A DNA stretch of 63,513 nucleotides from NCBI GenBank assembly GCA_037190805.1, contig JBBCJR010000013.1:1-63513 (forward strand), written 5' to 3'. The notes below the pieces were generated by a model, which saw only the letters and a program-made list of their open reading frames with translations, had not been told where the DNA came from and did no database searches. The position numbers and the translations under genes were made by a program. The DNA is from JBBCJR01 sp037190805 (GTDB taxonomy: Bacteria > Pseudomonadota > Alphaproteobacteria > Sphingomonadales > Sphingomonadaceae). Below, in pieces: positions 24,475-35,155 of the stretch (position 1 is the first letter of the stretch; each line of letters starts with the position of its first letter).

Positions 24475-24866
24475 TGATGCGGCTGTGGGCCTATGACGCG
24501 GATGACGCGGCGGTCGTTTCGGCGCTGCTGCAGGATGCGTGCGTCCGGCCCGCGGACGTTCATTATGACGGGCGGGCCCGGCGGATCGTGGTCATGGCCC
24601 ACCGCTATTGCTGGGAATGTGACGAGCCCCGCCGGGTGCCGGCGGCGATCCGCATCGAAAGCGTGCTCAAGGCGGAACGGCGCGGCTGGCCGTCTGGGCC
24701 GTCGGCGGCGCTGGAACTGCTGGCGGTGATGGTCGAGGCCGAGCGCATCACCCTGACCTTTGCGGGCGGGATCGAGATCCGGGCCGAGGTGGAGTGCATC
24801 GACCTGATCGTCGAGGATATCGGCGAGGCCCATCCGGCCGCATCGGTGCCGCAGCATCAGGGTTGA
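24474..24866 (+). CDS. DUF2948 family protein
   Basis: The 130-residue protein matches DUF2948, an alphaproteobacterial family of unknown function. Signs are the opening LWAYDADDAAVVSALLQDA, then RRIVVMAHRYCWE and ALELLAVMVEAERITLTFAGG. The ATG overlaps the murA stop (TGATG), showing translational coupling, and the murA association supports a conserved unit. The acidic C-terminal segment (VECIDLIVEDIGE) is also typical. Confidence 0.87.
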   Translation: MMRLWAYDADDAAVVSALLQDACVRPADVHYDGRARRIVVMAHRYCWECDEPRRVPAAIRIESVLKAERRGWPSGPSAALELLAVMVEAERITLTFAGGIEIRAEVECIDLIVEDIGEAHPAASVPQHQG

Positions 24867-24907
24867 AAGGCTCGGCGCGGGTGGCGCCGTCTCTCCATCC
24901 GCAAGGG

Positions 24908-26452
24908 CTACTCCATGGCCGCCGGTACGTCGTCGGCTGACGGCTTGTGCCGGACGCGCCGCATCAGGAACGGTAGCGGCAGGCAGATCAGCGTCGCCCA
25001 CAGCATCAACTGGAAGTCGTCGATATAGGCGATCATCAGCGCTTGGCGGTTGATTTCAAGGTCGAGCATCGACAGCGCCTGGCCCGATGACATGCCCAGT
25101 GCCTGGATCGTCGGGTTCGACAGCAGCGGCAGGGTCTGGTCGCTGATGTGGCTGGCGAGATCAGCATGCGACGCCTGCAGATTATGGGCGAGCAGGAAGG
25201 TGCCGATCGAGATCATGATCGAGCCTCCGATCGTCCGCCCCAGGCTGTAGAGACTGGCCGCTTCGGTCCTGAGCGTTGGCGCCAGCGTGGCGAAGGCGAG
25301 GAGATTGAGCGGCAGGACGACGAAACCGAAGCCCAGCCCCTGAACCAGACCGGACCAGATGATCAGCCGCGAATCCATCGCCAGGTCGAAGCCGGTCATC
25401 ATCCAGAGCGCGACGGCACTGACCGCCAGCCCGCCGACGATCAGCAACCGGCCATCCACCACCTGCGCCACCCGTCCCGCCAGCATCATCGAGATCATCA
25501 TCCCGACGCCCCGCGGCGCGGTGATCAGGCCGGCTCCGGTCGCGTCGTGGCCGAGCAGTTGCTGGAGCATCGACGGCATCAGCGCCGAGCCGCCGATCAT
25601 CACGCCGGACGAGATGGTGAGCACGATGAGCGCGGCCACGAAGTTGCGGTCGCGGAACACGGCGCGGGGCAGCAGGGGCGCCGGCGCGGTGAGCAGGTGG
25701 ACGCCGAACACCCAGAGCGCGGCGATGCCGAGCCCGGCCTCAACCAGGATCTCGGTCGAATCGAACCAGTCGAGCTGCGCGCCGCGATCGAGCATCAGCT
25801 GCAGCGAGGCGATGCCTAGCGCCAGCATGACGAAGCCGAAGATGTCGAAGCGGGCTGGGCGTCCCCGCCCGCCCGGCATCGCGGCCAGCGTGCCCGCGAG
25901 GGCGACCAGCCCCACCGGAATGTTGATGTAGAAGACCCAGCGCCAATCAAGCTGATCGGTGATCCAGCCGCCCAGCACCGGCCCGATGACCGGCGCGATC
26001 ATCACCCCCATGCCCCAGATCGTCATTGCTTGGGCATGCTTCTCGCGCGGGTTGATATCCAGCATCACCGCTTGTGCGATGGGCACGATGAAGGCACCGA
26101 ACACGCCCTGCACGACCCGGGCGACGATCATCGTTTCGAGATTCGCGGCAAGGCCGCAGGCGCCCGAGGCGAGCGTAAACCCGACGATGGCGGTGACCGT
26201 CAGCGCCTTGCGACCGAATTTCTGCGACAGCCAGCCCGTCACCGGCGTCGCGATCGCCGAGGCGACGATATAGGAGGTGAGGACCCAGGCCACGGTCTCG
26301 TGATTCGCACCCAGCGCCGCCTGCATATGCGGCAAGGCGACATTGGCGATCGTGGTGTCGAGGACCTGCATGATCGTCGCGGCCATCACCGCCACGGTCA
26401 CGATCAGCCGTTGGCCGGGGGGCAGGGGATGGGTCGCGGCGTCCGAGGCCAT
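24908..26452 (-). CDS. DHA2-family (EmrB/QacA type) multidrug exporter
   Basis: The 514-residue protein is a 14-helix MFS drug/proton antiporter. QVLDTTIANVALPHMQ in helix 1 is the DHA2 motif. GRKALTVTAIVGF follows the A-motif loop, and GPVLGGWITDQLDWRWVFYINIP is motif C plus the helix 5-6 region. EmrB partners export hydrophobic toxins through EmrA and TolC, but no emrA lies next to it here. The start at 26452 removes an upstream Pro/Arg-rich extension. It is divergent from the cyclophilin gene. Confidence 0.93.
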   Translation of the reverse strand: MASDAATHPLPPGQRLIVTVAVMAATIMQVLDTTIANVALPHMQAALGANHETVAWVLTSYIVASAIATPVTGWLSQKFGRKALTVTAIVGFTLASGACGLAANLETMIVARVVQGVFGAFIVPIAQAVMLDINPREKHAQAMTIWGMGVMIAPVIGPVLGGWITDQLDWRWVFYINIPVGLVALAGTLAAMPGGRGRPARFDIFGFVMLALGIASLQLMLDRGAQLDWFDSTEILVEAGLGIAALWVFGVHLLTAPAPLLPRAVFRDRNFVAALIVLTISSGVMIGGSALMPSMLQQLLGHDATGAGLITAPRGVGMMISMMLAGRVAQVVDGRLLIVGGLAVSAVALWMMTGFDLAMDSRLIIWSGLVQGLGFGFVVLPLNLLAFATLAPTLRTEAASLYSLGRTIGGSIMISIGTFLLAHNLQASHADLASHISDQTLPLLSNPTIQALGMSSGQALSMLDLEINRQALMIAYIDDFQLMLWATLICLPLPFLMRRVRHKPSADDVPAAME

Positions 26453-26595
26453 GGCCGGCCTTACTCCCCGCCGCGGTGGCGCACAATCCGGCGAGCGATG
26501 GTTGTGGTCGGATTCGATTCCGGCTGGCGGCCCGGCGCAAAGCACCCTAAGCGCCGCTTTTTCCCACCCGGTTCCATGCCCAAGGAGATGATGAC

Positions 26596-27060
26596 GTGGC
26601 CGATGCTGAAAACACGCTGATCCTCACCCTCGACAACGGCGACGTCACCATCGACCTCAGGCCCGATCTCGCCCCGGGCCATGTCGAGCGGATCAAGGAA
26701 CTGGTGCGCGAGGGCTTTTACGATGGCGTCGTGTTCCACCGGGTGATCGACGGCTTCATGGCGCAGGGCGGCGACCCGACCGGCACCGGCATGGGTGGTT
26801 CGGAGAGGCCCGACCTCAAGGCCGAGTTCAACGACGAACCGCATGTGCGCGGGGTGTGCTCGATGGCGCGGACCAGCGCGCCGCACAGCGCCAACAGCCA
26901 GTTCTTCATCTGCCTCGACGATGCCACCTTCCTCGATCGGCAATATACGGTCTGGGGCGTGGTCAGCGAGGGCATGGACGCCGTCGACGCCCTGCCCAAG
27001 GGTGAGCCGCCGCGCAGCCCCGGCCGGATCGTCAAGGCTCGTATCGCCGCCGACGCCTGA
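26596..27060 (+). CDS. Cyclophilin-type peptidyl-prolyl isomerase
   Basis: The 154-residue protein is a single cyclophilin domain with no signal peptide, so it is probably cytosolic. The active-site pattern is visible: VVFHRVIDGFMAQGGDPTGTG (with the catalytic Arg), MARTSAPHSANSQFFI and the Trp-containing YTVWGVV strand. It speeds cis-trans isomerisation of Xaa-Pro bonds in folding proteins. The start is GTG at 26596, chosen because of the AAGGAG site nine bases upstream. Confidence 0.95.
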   Translation: MADAENTLILTLDNGDVTIDLRPDLAPGHVERIKELVREGFYDGVVFHRVIDGFMAQGGDPTGTGMGGSERPDLKAEFNDEPHVRGVCSMARTSAPHSANSQFFICLDDATFLDRQYTVWGVVSEGMDAVDALPKGEPPRSPGRIVKARIAADA

Positions 27061-27068
27061 GCGTTTGA

Positions 27069-27155
27069 GGCGGCACCGGCCCCCGCCTCCACCCGCCATC
27101 CAGGGGCAATATCCTGAGTGGGTGATCGGGCAGGGGCGTGGTGGCCGGTGCCGCC
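27069..27155. repeat. Palindromic intergenic repeat, copy B
   Basis: GGCGGCACCGGCC (27069-27081) and GGCCGGTGCCGCC (27143-27155) are perfect 13-bp inverted arms. The left arm continues CCCGCCTCCACCC, like copy A. It lies between two convergent genes and could terminate both transcripts. Confidence 0.65.
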
Positions 27156-27188
27156 ATGGCAATCGCCCTTTCGCGATCCAACACGCCC

Positions 27189-28055
27189 TCAGCCGGGAAA
27201 CTGCCGGATCAGCCAGTCGTGAAAGATCCGGACGGGCCGCTGCGTCAGGCTGTGGCGCCGGCACATGAAATGATAGTTATAGGGACTGGCGACCTGTTCC
27301 TCGTCATCGAACAGCGGCACGACCCGCCGATCCCCCTCCACCAGCGTTTCGAGCAGGAAGGCGACGCCGAGGCCGGCAGCCGTTGCGTCGAGGATCAGCT
27401 GGCCGCTGTCATAGATGGAAACGTCGGTGGGTCGTGAAGACAGGCCCTTGGCCTCCACCCACGCCTCCATCGCCCGTGGCATGTCGCGATGCACAAGGAC
27501 GGGCCGACGGGCGATGTCTTCGGACGTCTGAATTTGGTCGACGATGGAGGGCGCGGCGATGGCGACGATGCGCTCCTGCCCCAACTGGCGGGCGTAGAAG
27601 CGCGGATCCGGCGATTCGACCAGCCAGACCGTGGCATCGACCCGCCCCCCCAGATCCTCGAACGGCCGGCCCGAGCTTTCGAGATCGAGATGGAAGCCCC
27701 GATTGGCGGCGAGGAAGGACGGCAGGCGCGGCACCAGTCGATGAGAGGCGAACAGCGGCATGACGCTGAGCGTCAACCGCAGGTCCTCATGCCGGGTGGC
27801 GCCGTCGAGCGCGTCGGACAGGGCGTCGAGTGCGGGCGCCATCGCGGCGATCAATGCCTCGCCCGTCTCGGTCAGGACCAGCGCCTGATGGCGACGCAGG
27901 AACAGCGGCACGTCCAGATGCTGTTCCAATGTCTGGACACGGCGGCTGACCGCCGAGGACGACAGGGCGAGCATTTCGGCGGCCGCCTTGATCGACCCGG
28001 TTCGAGCCGCAGCGGCAAAGGCCTCGATCGCGCCCAGGGGCGGCAGGCGTCGCAT
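27189..28055 (-). CDS. LysR-family transcriptional regulator (GcvA-like)
   Basis: The 288-residue protein begins RRLPPLGAIEAFAAAARTGS, the opening of the GcvA/AmpR branch of LysR. Its helix-turn-helix is in IKAAAEMLALSSSAVSRRVQ. The effector domain (about residues 90-285) is full length. The start at 28055 fits the family; a reading from 28178 adds a Cys-rich tail. No adjacent metabolic gene suggests a target. The 274-base gap upstream holds the candidate small RNA. Confidence 0.88.
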   Translation of the reverse strand: MRRLPPLGAIEAFAAAARTGSIKAAAEMLALSSSAVSRRVQTLEQHLDVPLFLRRHQALVLTETGEALIAAMAPALDALSDALDGATRHEDLRLTLSVMPLFASHRLVPRLPSFLAANRGFHLDLESSGRPFEDLGGRVDATVWLVESPDPRFYARQLGQERIVAIAAPSIVDQIQTSEDIARRPVLVHRDMPRAMEAWVEAKGLSSRPTDVSIYDSGQLILDATAAGLGVAFLLETLVEGDRRVVPLFDDEEQVASPYNYHFMCRRHSLTQRPVRIFHDWLIRQFPG

Positions 28056-28115
28056 GATCCTACTTCCTCTCCACGCGCACGCCTGTGGCGGCGCTTCACG
28101 AGGGGGCATCTTACG

Positions 28116-28159
28116 ATTGCAAGAATCGCAATTCAACTCGCATTTATTGCAGTTGCGAG
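28116..28159. promoter_or_regulatory. Paired dyads upstream of the candidate sRNA
   Basis: ATTGC-N7-GCAAT (28116-28132) is followed five bases later by CTCGCA-N11-TGCGAG (28137-28159). The AT-rich, TTGC/GCAA-type repeats recall binding sites of alphaproteobacterial Fur/Irr-like iron regulators, but the match is by eye only. They sit where they could control the RNA that ends at 28252. Confidence 0.35.
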
Positions 28160-28164
28160 AAGTC

Positions 28165-28252
28165 GTTCGCAGATGCACAACGGCCCTGCCTTACAGGCAT
28201 CCTCTCCAAATCAAACTCCAGGCCGGCCCTTTGGGTCGGCCTTTCTTTCTTT
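28165..28252 (+). ncRNA. Candidate trans-acting small RNA with intrinsic terminator
   Basis: The stretch reads as a small hairpin TGCCT-TAC-AGGCA (28187-28199), an unpaired pyrimidine-rich segment with CCTCTCC, then a strong terminator. That terminator is GGCCGGCCC-TTT-GGGTCGGCC plus TTTCTTTCTTT (28221-28252). A C-rich single-stranded segment can pair with Shine-Dalgarno sequences, a design common in alphaproteobacterial sRNAs. No ORF fits. The 5' end is a guess from the upstream dyads. It might instead be a leader terminator of cdc48, 78 bases before its start. Confidence 0.45.
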
Positions 28253-28329
28253 GGGTCATTGGCGCGCGCCTCTCGCAACCCGGCGATCATCTCCTATGTT
28301 GGATCCCTGACTGACGACGGGGAGTATGG

Positions 28330-30601
<2,272 letters not shown>

Positions 30602-30630
<29 letters not shown>

Positions 30631-31915
30631 CCCTGAGCGCGTAGAGGCCGAGGGCGAACAGGGCGGCGGCGGACAGAAGATAGGGCAGCGGTGCCCACAG
30701 CTCGTAGAAGGCGACGCCCGCCGACGGGCCGAGAATGAACACGGCGCCGTTCACCGACGTCACCTTGCCGGCGACGGCGCCCTGCTCGCGGGATTCGACG
30801 GCCAGCGATGCGCCGGCGGTGAAACCGGGGCGGATGAACCCGAATCCGACCGAGGCGAGAGCATAGGCGACGGCCAGGGCGTGCAGATCCTCGGCGATGC
30901 AGATCGCGGCCGAGCCGACGGCGCTGATCAGTGCGCCCCACAGCACCAGCTGGCGGGGGTCGAGGCGCAGCTTCGGGATGATGCCCCACTGGGCCAGCAG
31001 CGCCGCGCTGGCGCCGGTCATCAGGACGATGCCGATCATCGGCTGCGCGGCCATTGGCGGCAGTCCCAGCCGGTCGATGATCAGAAAGCCCAGCGACTGG
31101 CCGATCGCCGCCTGCGCATGGCCGGCGACCAGGCCGAACAGCAGCCATGGCCACACGCGCGGATCGCGCAGCGCCACCTTGGCGTCGCTGCGCTCGGCGG
31201 TCGCGGCGATGACGCTGGCGCCGCCCGGCTGCGCATTCAGCATCGGTTCGCTGGTGGCGGCGCCGCGTACCTCCGCGACGTCGGCGTCGGGCGCATCGTC
31301 CGTCAGCAGCCGGTGGATGACGATGGTCACGACCAGGCCCATCAGCGCGAACAGCCATGCCGGTCCCGCCAGTCCGACTCCGGGCAGGACGAAGAAGGGC
31401 GCCAGCGCCGGACCCAATATGGTGCCGAGCCCGAAGGCCGAGGCGAGCATGGTCAGCGCGCGGGTCCGGGCGTCGCGGCTGGTGCGCGAGGCGACCAGCG
31501 CCTGGGCCGCCGGCGGCGCGGCTGATCCCAACGCGCCATAGACCAGGCGTCCGGTGACGAAGGCGAGGAAAGTCGCGGCCGGTGTCAACCAGCCGGCGAT
31601 CCCGGCACTGAGCGCGATGGCGCTGGCGGTCAGCGACAGGGTGAAGCCGCCGACGCCCAGCAGCACCATCGCCTTGCGGCCGCGCTTGTCCGACTGGCGG
31701 GCCCAGAAGGGCGCCACCAGCATCCAGATCAGGGCCGAGAGCGAGAAGGAAAGGGCGACCACCGTATCGGGCAGCCCGAAGGACCGGCCGATCGCGGGCA
31801 ACACCGATTGCAGGGCGGTATTGCCCGACGCAATGACCAGCATGACCAGGAACAGCAGGTTGAAATCGCGCCGCACCGATCCGGGTGAGGTGTGACGCTG
31901 AGCGGGCACGGGCAT
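30602..31915 (-). CDS. Major facilitator superfamily transporter
   Basis: The 437-residue protein has about 12 hydrophobic segments. The loop ARQSDKRGRKAMVLLGVGG after helix 2 is the MFS A-motif, and the central loop (about residues 195-245) is long and polar. Motif C-like GTILGPALAPFFVLPG in helix 5 suggests an exporter of the TetA/DHA1 type. The substrate is unknown. It is convergent with cdc48 (ends overlap) and divergent from the methyltransferase gene. Confidence 0.9.
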
Positions 31916-31945
31916 GGCGCCGGCCTATCGCATTTCATCCCATCA

Positions 31946-31967
31946 CGGAACGGCATCCATCGTTCCG
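31946..31967. promoter_or_regulatory. Dyad in the MFS/methyltransferase divergent gap
   Basis: CGGAACG-N8-CGTTCCG is a perfect 7-bp dyad located 31 bases upstream of the MFS start. It could be an operator for the exporter. No regulator gene is adjacent. Confidence 0.35.
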
Positions 31968-32084
31968 CCCATGTTTCGATGCATTTGGTCTGGAGCCAAG
32001 ATGGCGCCGCTTGCGTTTTCCCCATTCATGCGCCAACCGCTGGCATTGTAGGGGAGAATTCCCAACCGTGACGGAGCGTGATTG

Positions 32085-32690
32085 ATGGTGGCGGAAGTCG
32101 AACGCATCGGTCGGGAGCGATCGCACCGCCGCCCTGGCCCGCTCGGAATGTTCGCCAGCCAGTTTCTGAAGCACCCGGTGATGATCGGGTCGATCATTCC
32201 GTCGTCACGCTTCCTGATCGACAAGATGCTGGCTCCGGTCGACTGGTCGCGGGCCGATGTGTTCGTCGAATACGGCCCTGGTGTCGGCACGATCACGCGG
32301 CCGATCCTGGAGCGGATGAAGCCGGATGCGCGGCTGATCGCGATCGATACCAACCAGGATTTCTGCGCCTATCTGCGCGAGGAGATTCCTGATTCGCGCT
32401 TGTCGGTGGTCAACCGTTCGGCAGCCGAACTGGAAGCGATTCTGGCCGACCATGGCCTGTCGGGTGCCGACTATGTGATTTCCGGCTTGCCCTTCTCGAC
32501 CCTGCCCGAGGGCGTGGGGCCGGCGATCGTCAAGGCGACGCGCCAGATGCTGCGGCCCGGCGGCATTTTCCTCGTCTATCAATTCTCCCCCAAGGTGCGC
32601 GATTTCCTGGCGGCCGAGTTTACCGACATCGATCATGCGTTCGAGCTGATCAACGTTCCGCCGGCCCAGCTTTATTACGCCCGCGCCTAG
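32085..32690 (+). CDS. SAM-dependent methyltransferase, phospholipid N-methyltransferase (PmtA)-like
   Basis: The 201-residue class I methyltransferase carries the SAM motif VEYGPGVGTITRPIL (about residues 61-75), the acidic AIDTN that binds ribose, and a PxSTLP-like catalytic region FSTLPEG. This pattern, with an amphipathic basic N-terminus, is shared by KsgA-related lipid methyltransferases such as rhizobial PmtA. Those methylate phosphatidylethanolamine toward phosphatidylcholine. rRNA methylation seems less likely given its small size. The start ATG at 32085 is preceded by GGAG. Confidence 0.75.
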   Translation: MVAEVERIGRERSHRRPGPLGMFASQFLKHPVMIGSIIPSSRFLIDKMLAPVDWSRADVFVEYGPGVGTITRPILERMKPDARLIAIDTNQDFCAYLREEIPDSRLSVVNRSAAELEAILADHGLSGADYVISGLPFSTLPEGVGPAIVKATRQMLRPGGIFLVYQFSPKVRDFLAAEFTDIDHAFELINVPPAQLYYARA

Positions 32691-32724
32691 GAAAATCCGG
32701 TACTGAGCCTTCAGGCCAGGCTTA

Positions 32725-33582
32725 TCAGTCGTCGGCTTCGGCTGCTTCCCGCTCGAACTCCCGCTGTGCCGCCGCAACCATGCGGGGAAAAAGGGCCGGG
32801 TCGATGAAGGCGTCCTTGTCGCCCGCGTCGCGGCGGGCGGCTCGTTCACGCACTTCGGCGAACTCGGGGTGGGCGGGCAGCACGACGTCGGCCTCGAGCT
32901 TTTTGAGCCGGGCAAAGCTGCGCCGGAAATCGTCGACGATCAGGGGATGACCCTTGTTGCCGGTCAGCCGGGCGCCGGCGACAGTCAGACTGCACGGAAA
33001 GATGACGCTCAGCGGTCGTCCGGCGTCGTGGACGGTCATCGTCCAGCTGGTGCAGCCGGGACTGTGGCCGGGCGTGAGCAGCGCGGTGAGGCGGGTGCCG
33101 CCGAGCTGGATGGTCTGGCCATCGCGTAGCGTCCGGTCGACCGCGACCGGCGGGAAACGTCCCTGGCCCGAACGATTGTCGCCCTGATGGAGGCCGTTGG
33201 CCATGGCCCAGCGGTCGCCCTCGCTGCTGTAGAGGGTGGCGCCGGTCAACCGCTTCAAGAGGGCGCTGCCGCCGACATGATCGAAATGGGCGTGGGTGGA
33301 GACCATGATCTTGACCTGATCCAGCGATACGCCCAGCGCTTGGATGTTTCGGGCGACGACCTTGCCGCCCACCTTGGTCGTGCTGTCGATCAGGATCGCG
33401 CCCGCGGGGGTTCGGATCAGATAGGCGGCGATGCCCTTGGTCCCGACATAATCGATATTGCCGATGACGTGAAAAGGTGCCGCTGGCGCGCTCCAGCTTT
33501 CAGGGCCGGTTGGGGCCGAAGGCGCTGCCGCCACCACGAAAGGGAGAGTGGCGGCGGCCAATGCTGCGCGAAATCCTGTCAT
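32725..33582 (-). CDS. Subclass B3 metallo-beta-lactamase (periplasmic)
   Basis: The 285-residue protein has a signal peptide (about residues 1-22) and the metallo-beta-lactamase fold. All six expected zinc ligands are present: H97, H99, D101 and H102 in THAHFDHVGG, H173 in PGHSPGCTSW and H238 in LPAHPEF. HxHxDH without a Cys ligand, together with GHSPGxTSW, marks subclass B3, which hydrolyses penicillins, cephalosporins and carbapenems. B3 enzymes are common in environmental sphingomonads. Activity is not proven by sequence. It ends 42 bases beyond the methyltransferase gene and has no regulator next to it. Confidence 0.85.
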   Translation of the reverse strand: MTGFRAALAAATLPFVVAAAPSAPTGPESWSAPAAPFHVIGNIDYVGTKGIAAYLIRTPAGAILIDSTTKVGGKVVARNIQALGVSLDQVKIMVSTHAHFDHVGGSALLKRLTGATLYSSEGDRWAMANGLHQGDNRSGQGRFPPVAVDRTLRDGQTIQLGGTRLTALLTPGHSPGCTSWTMTVHDAGRPLSVIFPCSLTVAGARLTGNKGHPLIVDDFRRSFARLKKLEADVVLPAHPEFAEVRERAARRDAGDKDAFIDPALFPRMVAAAQREFEREAAEADD

Positions 33583-33590
33583 CCGTCTTT

Positions 33591-34745
33591 CTATCCCCTG
33601 GCATTGAGGCCGCGGCTGACGCCGAAGTCGAGCACCGCAACGATGAAATAGTTGATCGTCCATACAATCTTGCGCCACGGCGTCGCCAGTTCCCGGTAGC
33701 GGCCCCAGTCGATCCGCTCCGAGCGCTGCGCCGCCCGTTCGATCCGGCCACGCACTGCTTCGGCAAAGCGCGCGTCCTCGACCCGCAGCATCAGCTCGAG
33801 GTTGAGATAAAGGCTGCGCATGTCGAAATTGGCCGACCCGACATAGCCGATGTCGTCGATGGCGATCAGCTTTTCATGCAGCTTCGCCGGCTGATACTCG
33901 CACACCGTGACGCCGCCTTTGAGCAGCCGGTAATAGCAGTGCCGGGCTGCGCCGATGGTCGTCCGGTTGTCCGACCGGGCGGCCGTGATGATCCGTGCCA
34001 CGCCGCGCCTGGCGATTCGCCCCAGCCGCCGCAGCATGGCGGGGTTGGGCGCGAAATAGGCCATGATCATGTCGAGCCGCCGGGCCTGGCGCATGTCGTC
34101 GCGCAGGGTGAGGACCAGTCGGCTCGGGCGCAGCGTTGGCCCGCCGATCAGCCAGCGTACCGATCCTCTGGTCTGGCTCGATCCGCGAATCAGGCGGCGC
34201 ATCCCGCGTAGTGTCGCGCGCCGGTCGGTCGACCAGTCGAACAGGGCTTGATAGTAGCGGACCAGATGGTCGATCGAGGGTCCCGTCACCTCCATGCCGA
34301 AATCACGCCAGCTGTCCGGCCCCGTGGTGAAATAGTCGTCCTCGATGTTGAATCCGCCGACGATCACCCGGTCATGGTCGGCAATCGCCATCTTCTGGTG
34401 GTTACGCAGCAGGTAGCGGCGGCCGAAGCGCGGCTGGAACCGGCAGACCCGGGCGTTGTCGGCCCGTTCGAGCGGGGTGAAGAAATCCTCGTCGGTCCCG
34501 TCGCTGCCGAAGCCGTCCACCATCAGCCACACCCGCACGCCCCGGGTCGCGGCGTCGAGCAGCGCCTGTCGCACGCGCTGGCCGGAGGCGTCGTCGGCGA
34601 AGATATAATAGAGCAGTCGCACCTCGCGCCGGGCGCCGTCGATCAGCGCAATCAGCCGGTCGAGCGTGTTCGGTCCATCGCCGAGCGCGGCGAAGCGGTG
34701 GCCTGCCACCTCGACCTCCTCGAACGCGGGCGCGGCCCCGGTCAT
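33591..34745 (-). CDS. Phospholipase D-family protein, cardiolipin-synthase-like
   Basis: The 384-residue protein has two HKD active sites: H116-Q-K118 with D123 in NHQKMAIADHDRVIVGG, and H290-E-K292 with D297 in LHEKLIAIDD. These two halves form one phosphatidyl-transfer site. Unlike E. coli ClsA there are no N-terminal membrane helices, and one hydrophobic stretch (IVWTINYFIVAVLDFGV) lies at the C-terminus. It may make cardiolipin or cleave phospholipids. The ATG overlaps the thioesterase stop (ATGA). Confidence 0.88.
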   Translation of the reverse strand: MTGAAPAFEEVEVAGHRFAALGDGPNTLDRLIALIDGARREVRLLYYIFADDASGQRVRQALLDAATRGVRVWLMVDGFGSDGTDEDFFTPLERADNARVCRFQPRFGRRYLLRNHQKMAIADHDRVIVGGFNIEDDYFTTGPDSWRDFGMEVTGPSIDHLVRYYQALFDWSTDRRATLRGMRRLIRGSSQTRGSVRWLIGGPTLRPSRLVLTLRDDMRQARRLDMIMAYFAPNPAMLRRLGRIARRGVARIITAARSDNRTTIGAARHCYYRLLKGGVTVCEYQPAKLHEKLIAIDDIGYVGSANFDMRSLYLNLELMLRVEDARFAEAVRGRIERAAQRSERIDWGRYRELATPWRKIVWTINYFIVAVLDFGVSRGLNARG

Positions 34746-35155
34746 GGCCTGAGGACCGGCGCGGCGACGTCCGCCGGGACTCTGAGCGGTCGGCCGGTCG
34801 CACGGTCCACCATCGCCCAGCGGGTGAGGACGCGGGCCCGGACGCTGCCGTCGGGGCCCAGGAACTCCATATGCCGGTCGAAGCGGGCGCCCCGTGGCGC
34901 GTCGCCGACCCAGGTCACGGCGGTCACCGTCTCCCCCGGCGCGACGGAGCGCAGATAGTCGATCTCGTGCCGGACCACGACCCACAGATATTGCTCCGCA
35001 TCGGCGGGGTCGGCGCGGCTCAGCCAGTGGGCGGTCGCCACCTGCTGTACCCACCGGACATAGACGGCGTTGTTGACGTGGCCCAGCTCGTCGATGTCCG
35101 CCGCCGTCGGGGTCAGCGACAGGGTGAAGGTGGCGCGGTCAGCGGGCGCCGGCAT
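34742..35155 (-). CDS. Acyl-CoA thioesterase, hotdog fold (4HBT family)
   Basis: The 137-residue protein is a single hotdog-fold thioesterase. DELGHVNNAVYVRWVQQVA carries the catalytic Asp of the 4-hydroxybenzoyl-CoA/YbgC group (usually D-x-x-G-H-V-N-N). ARVLTRWAMVDRATGRPLRVP ends the fold. It probably hydrolyses acyl-CoA; the chain preference is unknown. The start at 35155 lies 17 bases inside the end of oligopeptidase B, and its stop overlaps the phospholipase D gene, so the three form one minus-strand unit. Confidence 0.87.
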   Translation of the reverse strand: MPAPADRATFTLSLTPTAADIDELGHVNNAVYVRWVQQVATAHWLSRADPADAEQYLWVVVRHEIDYLRSVAPGETVTAVTWVGDAPRGARFDRHMEFLGPDGSVRARVLTRWAMVDRATGRPLRVPADVAAPVLRP

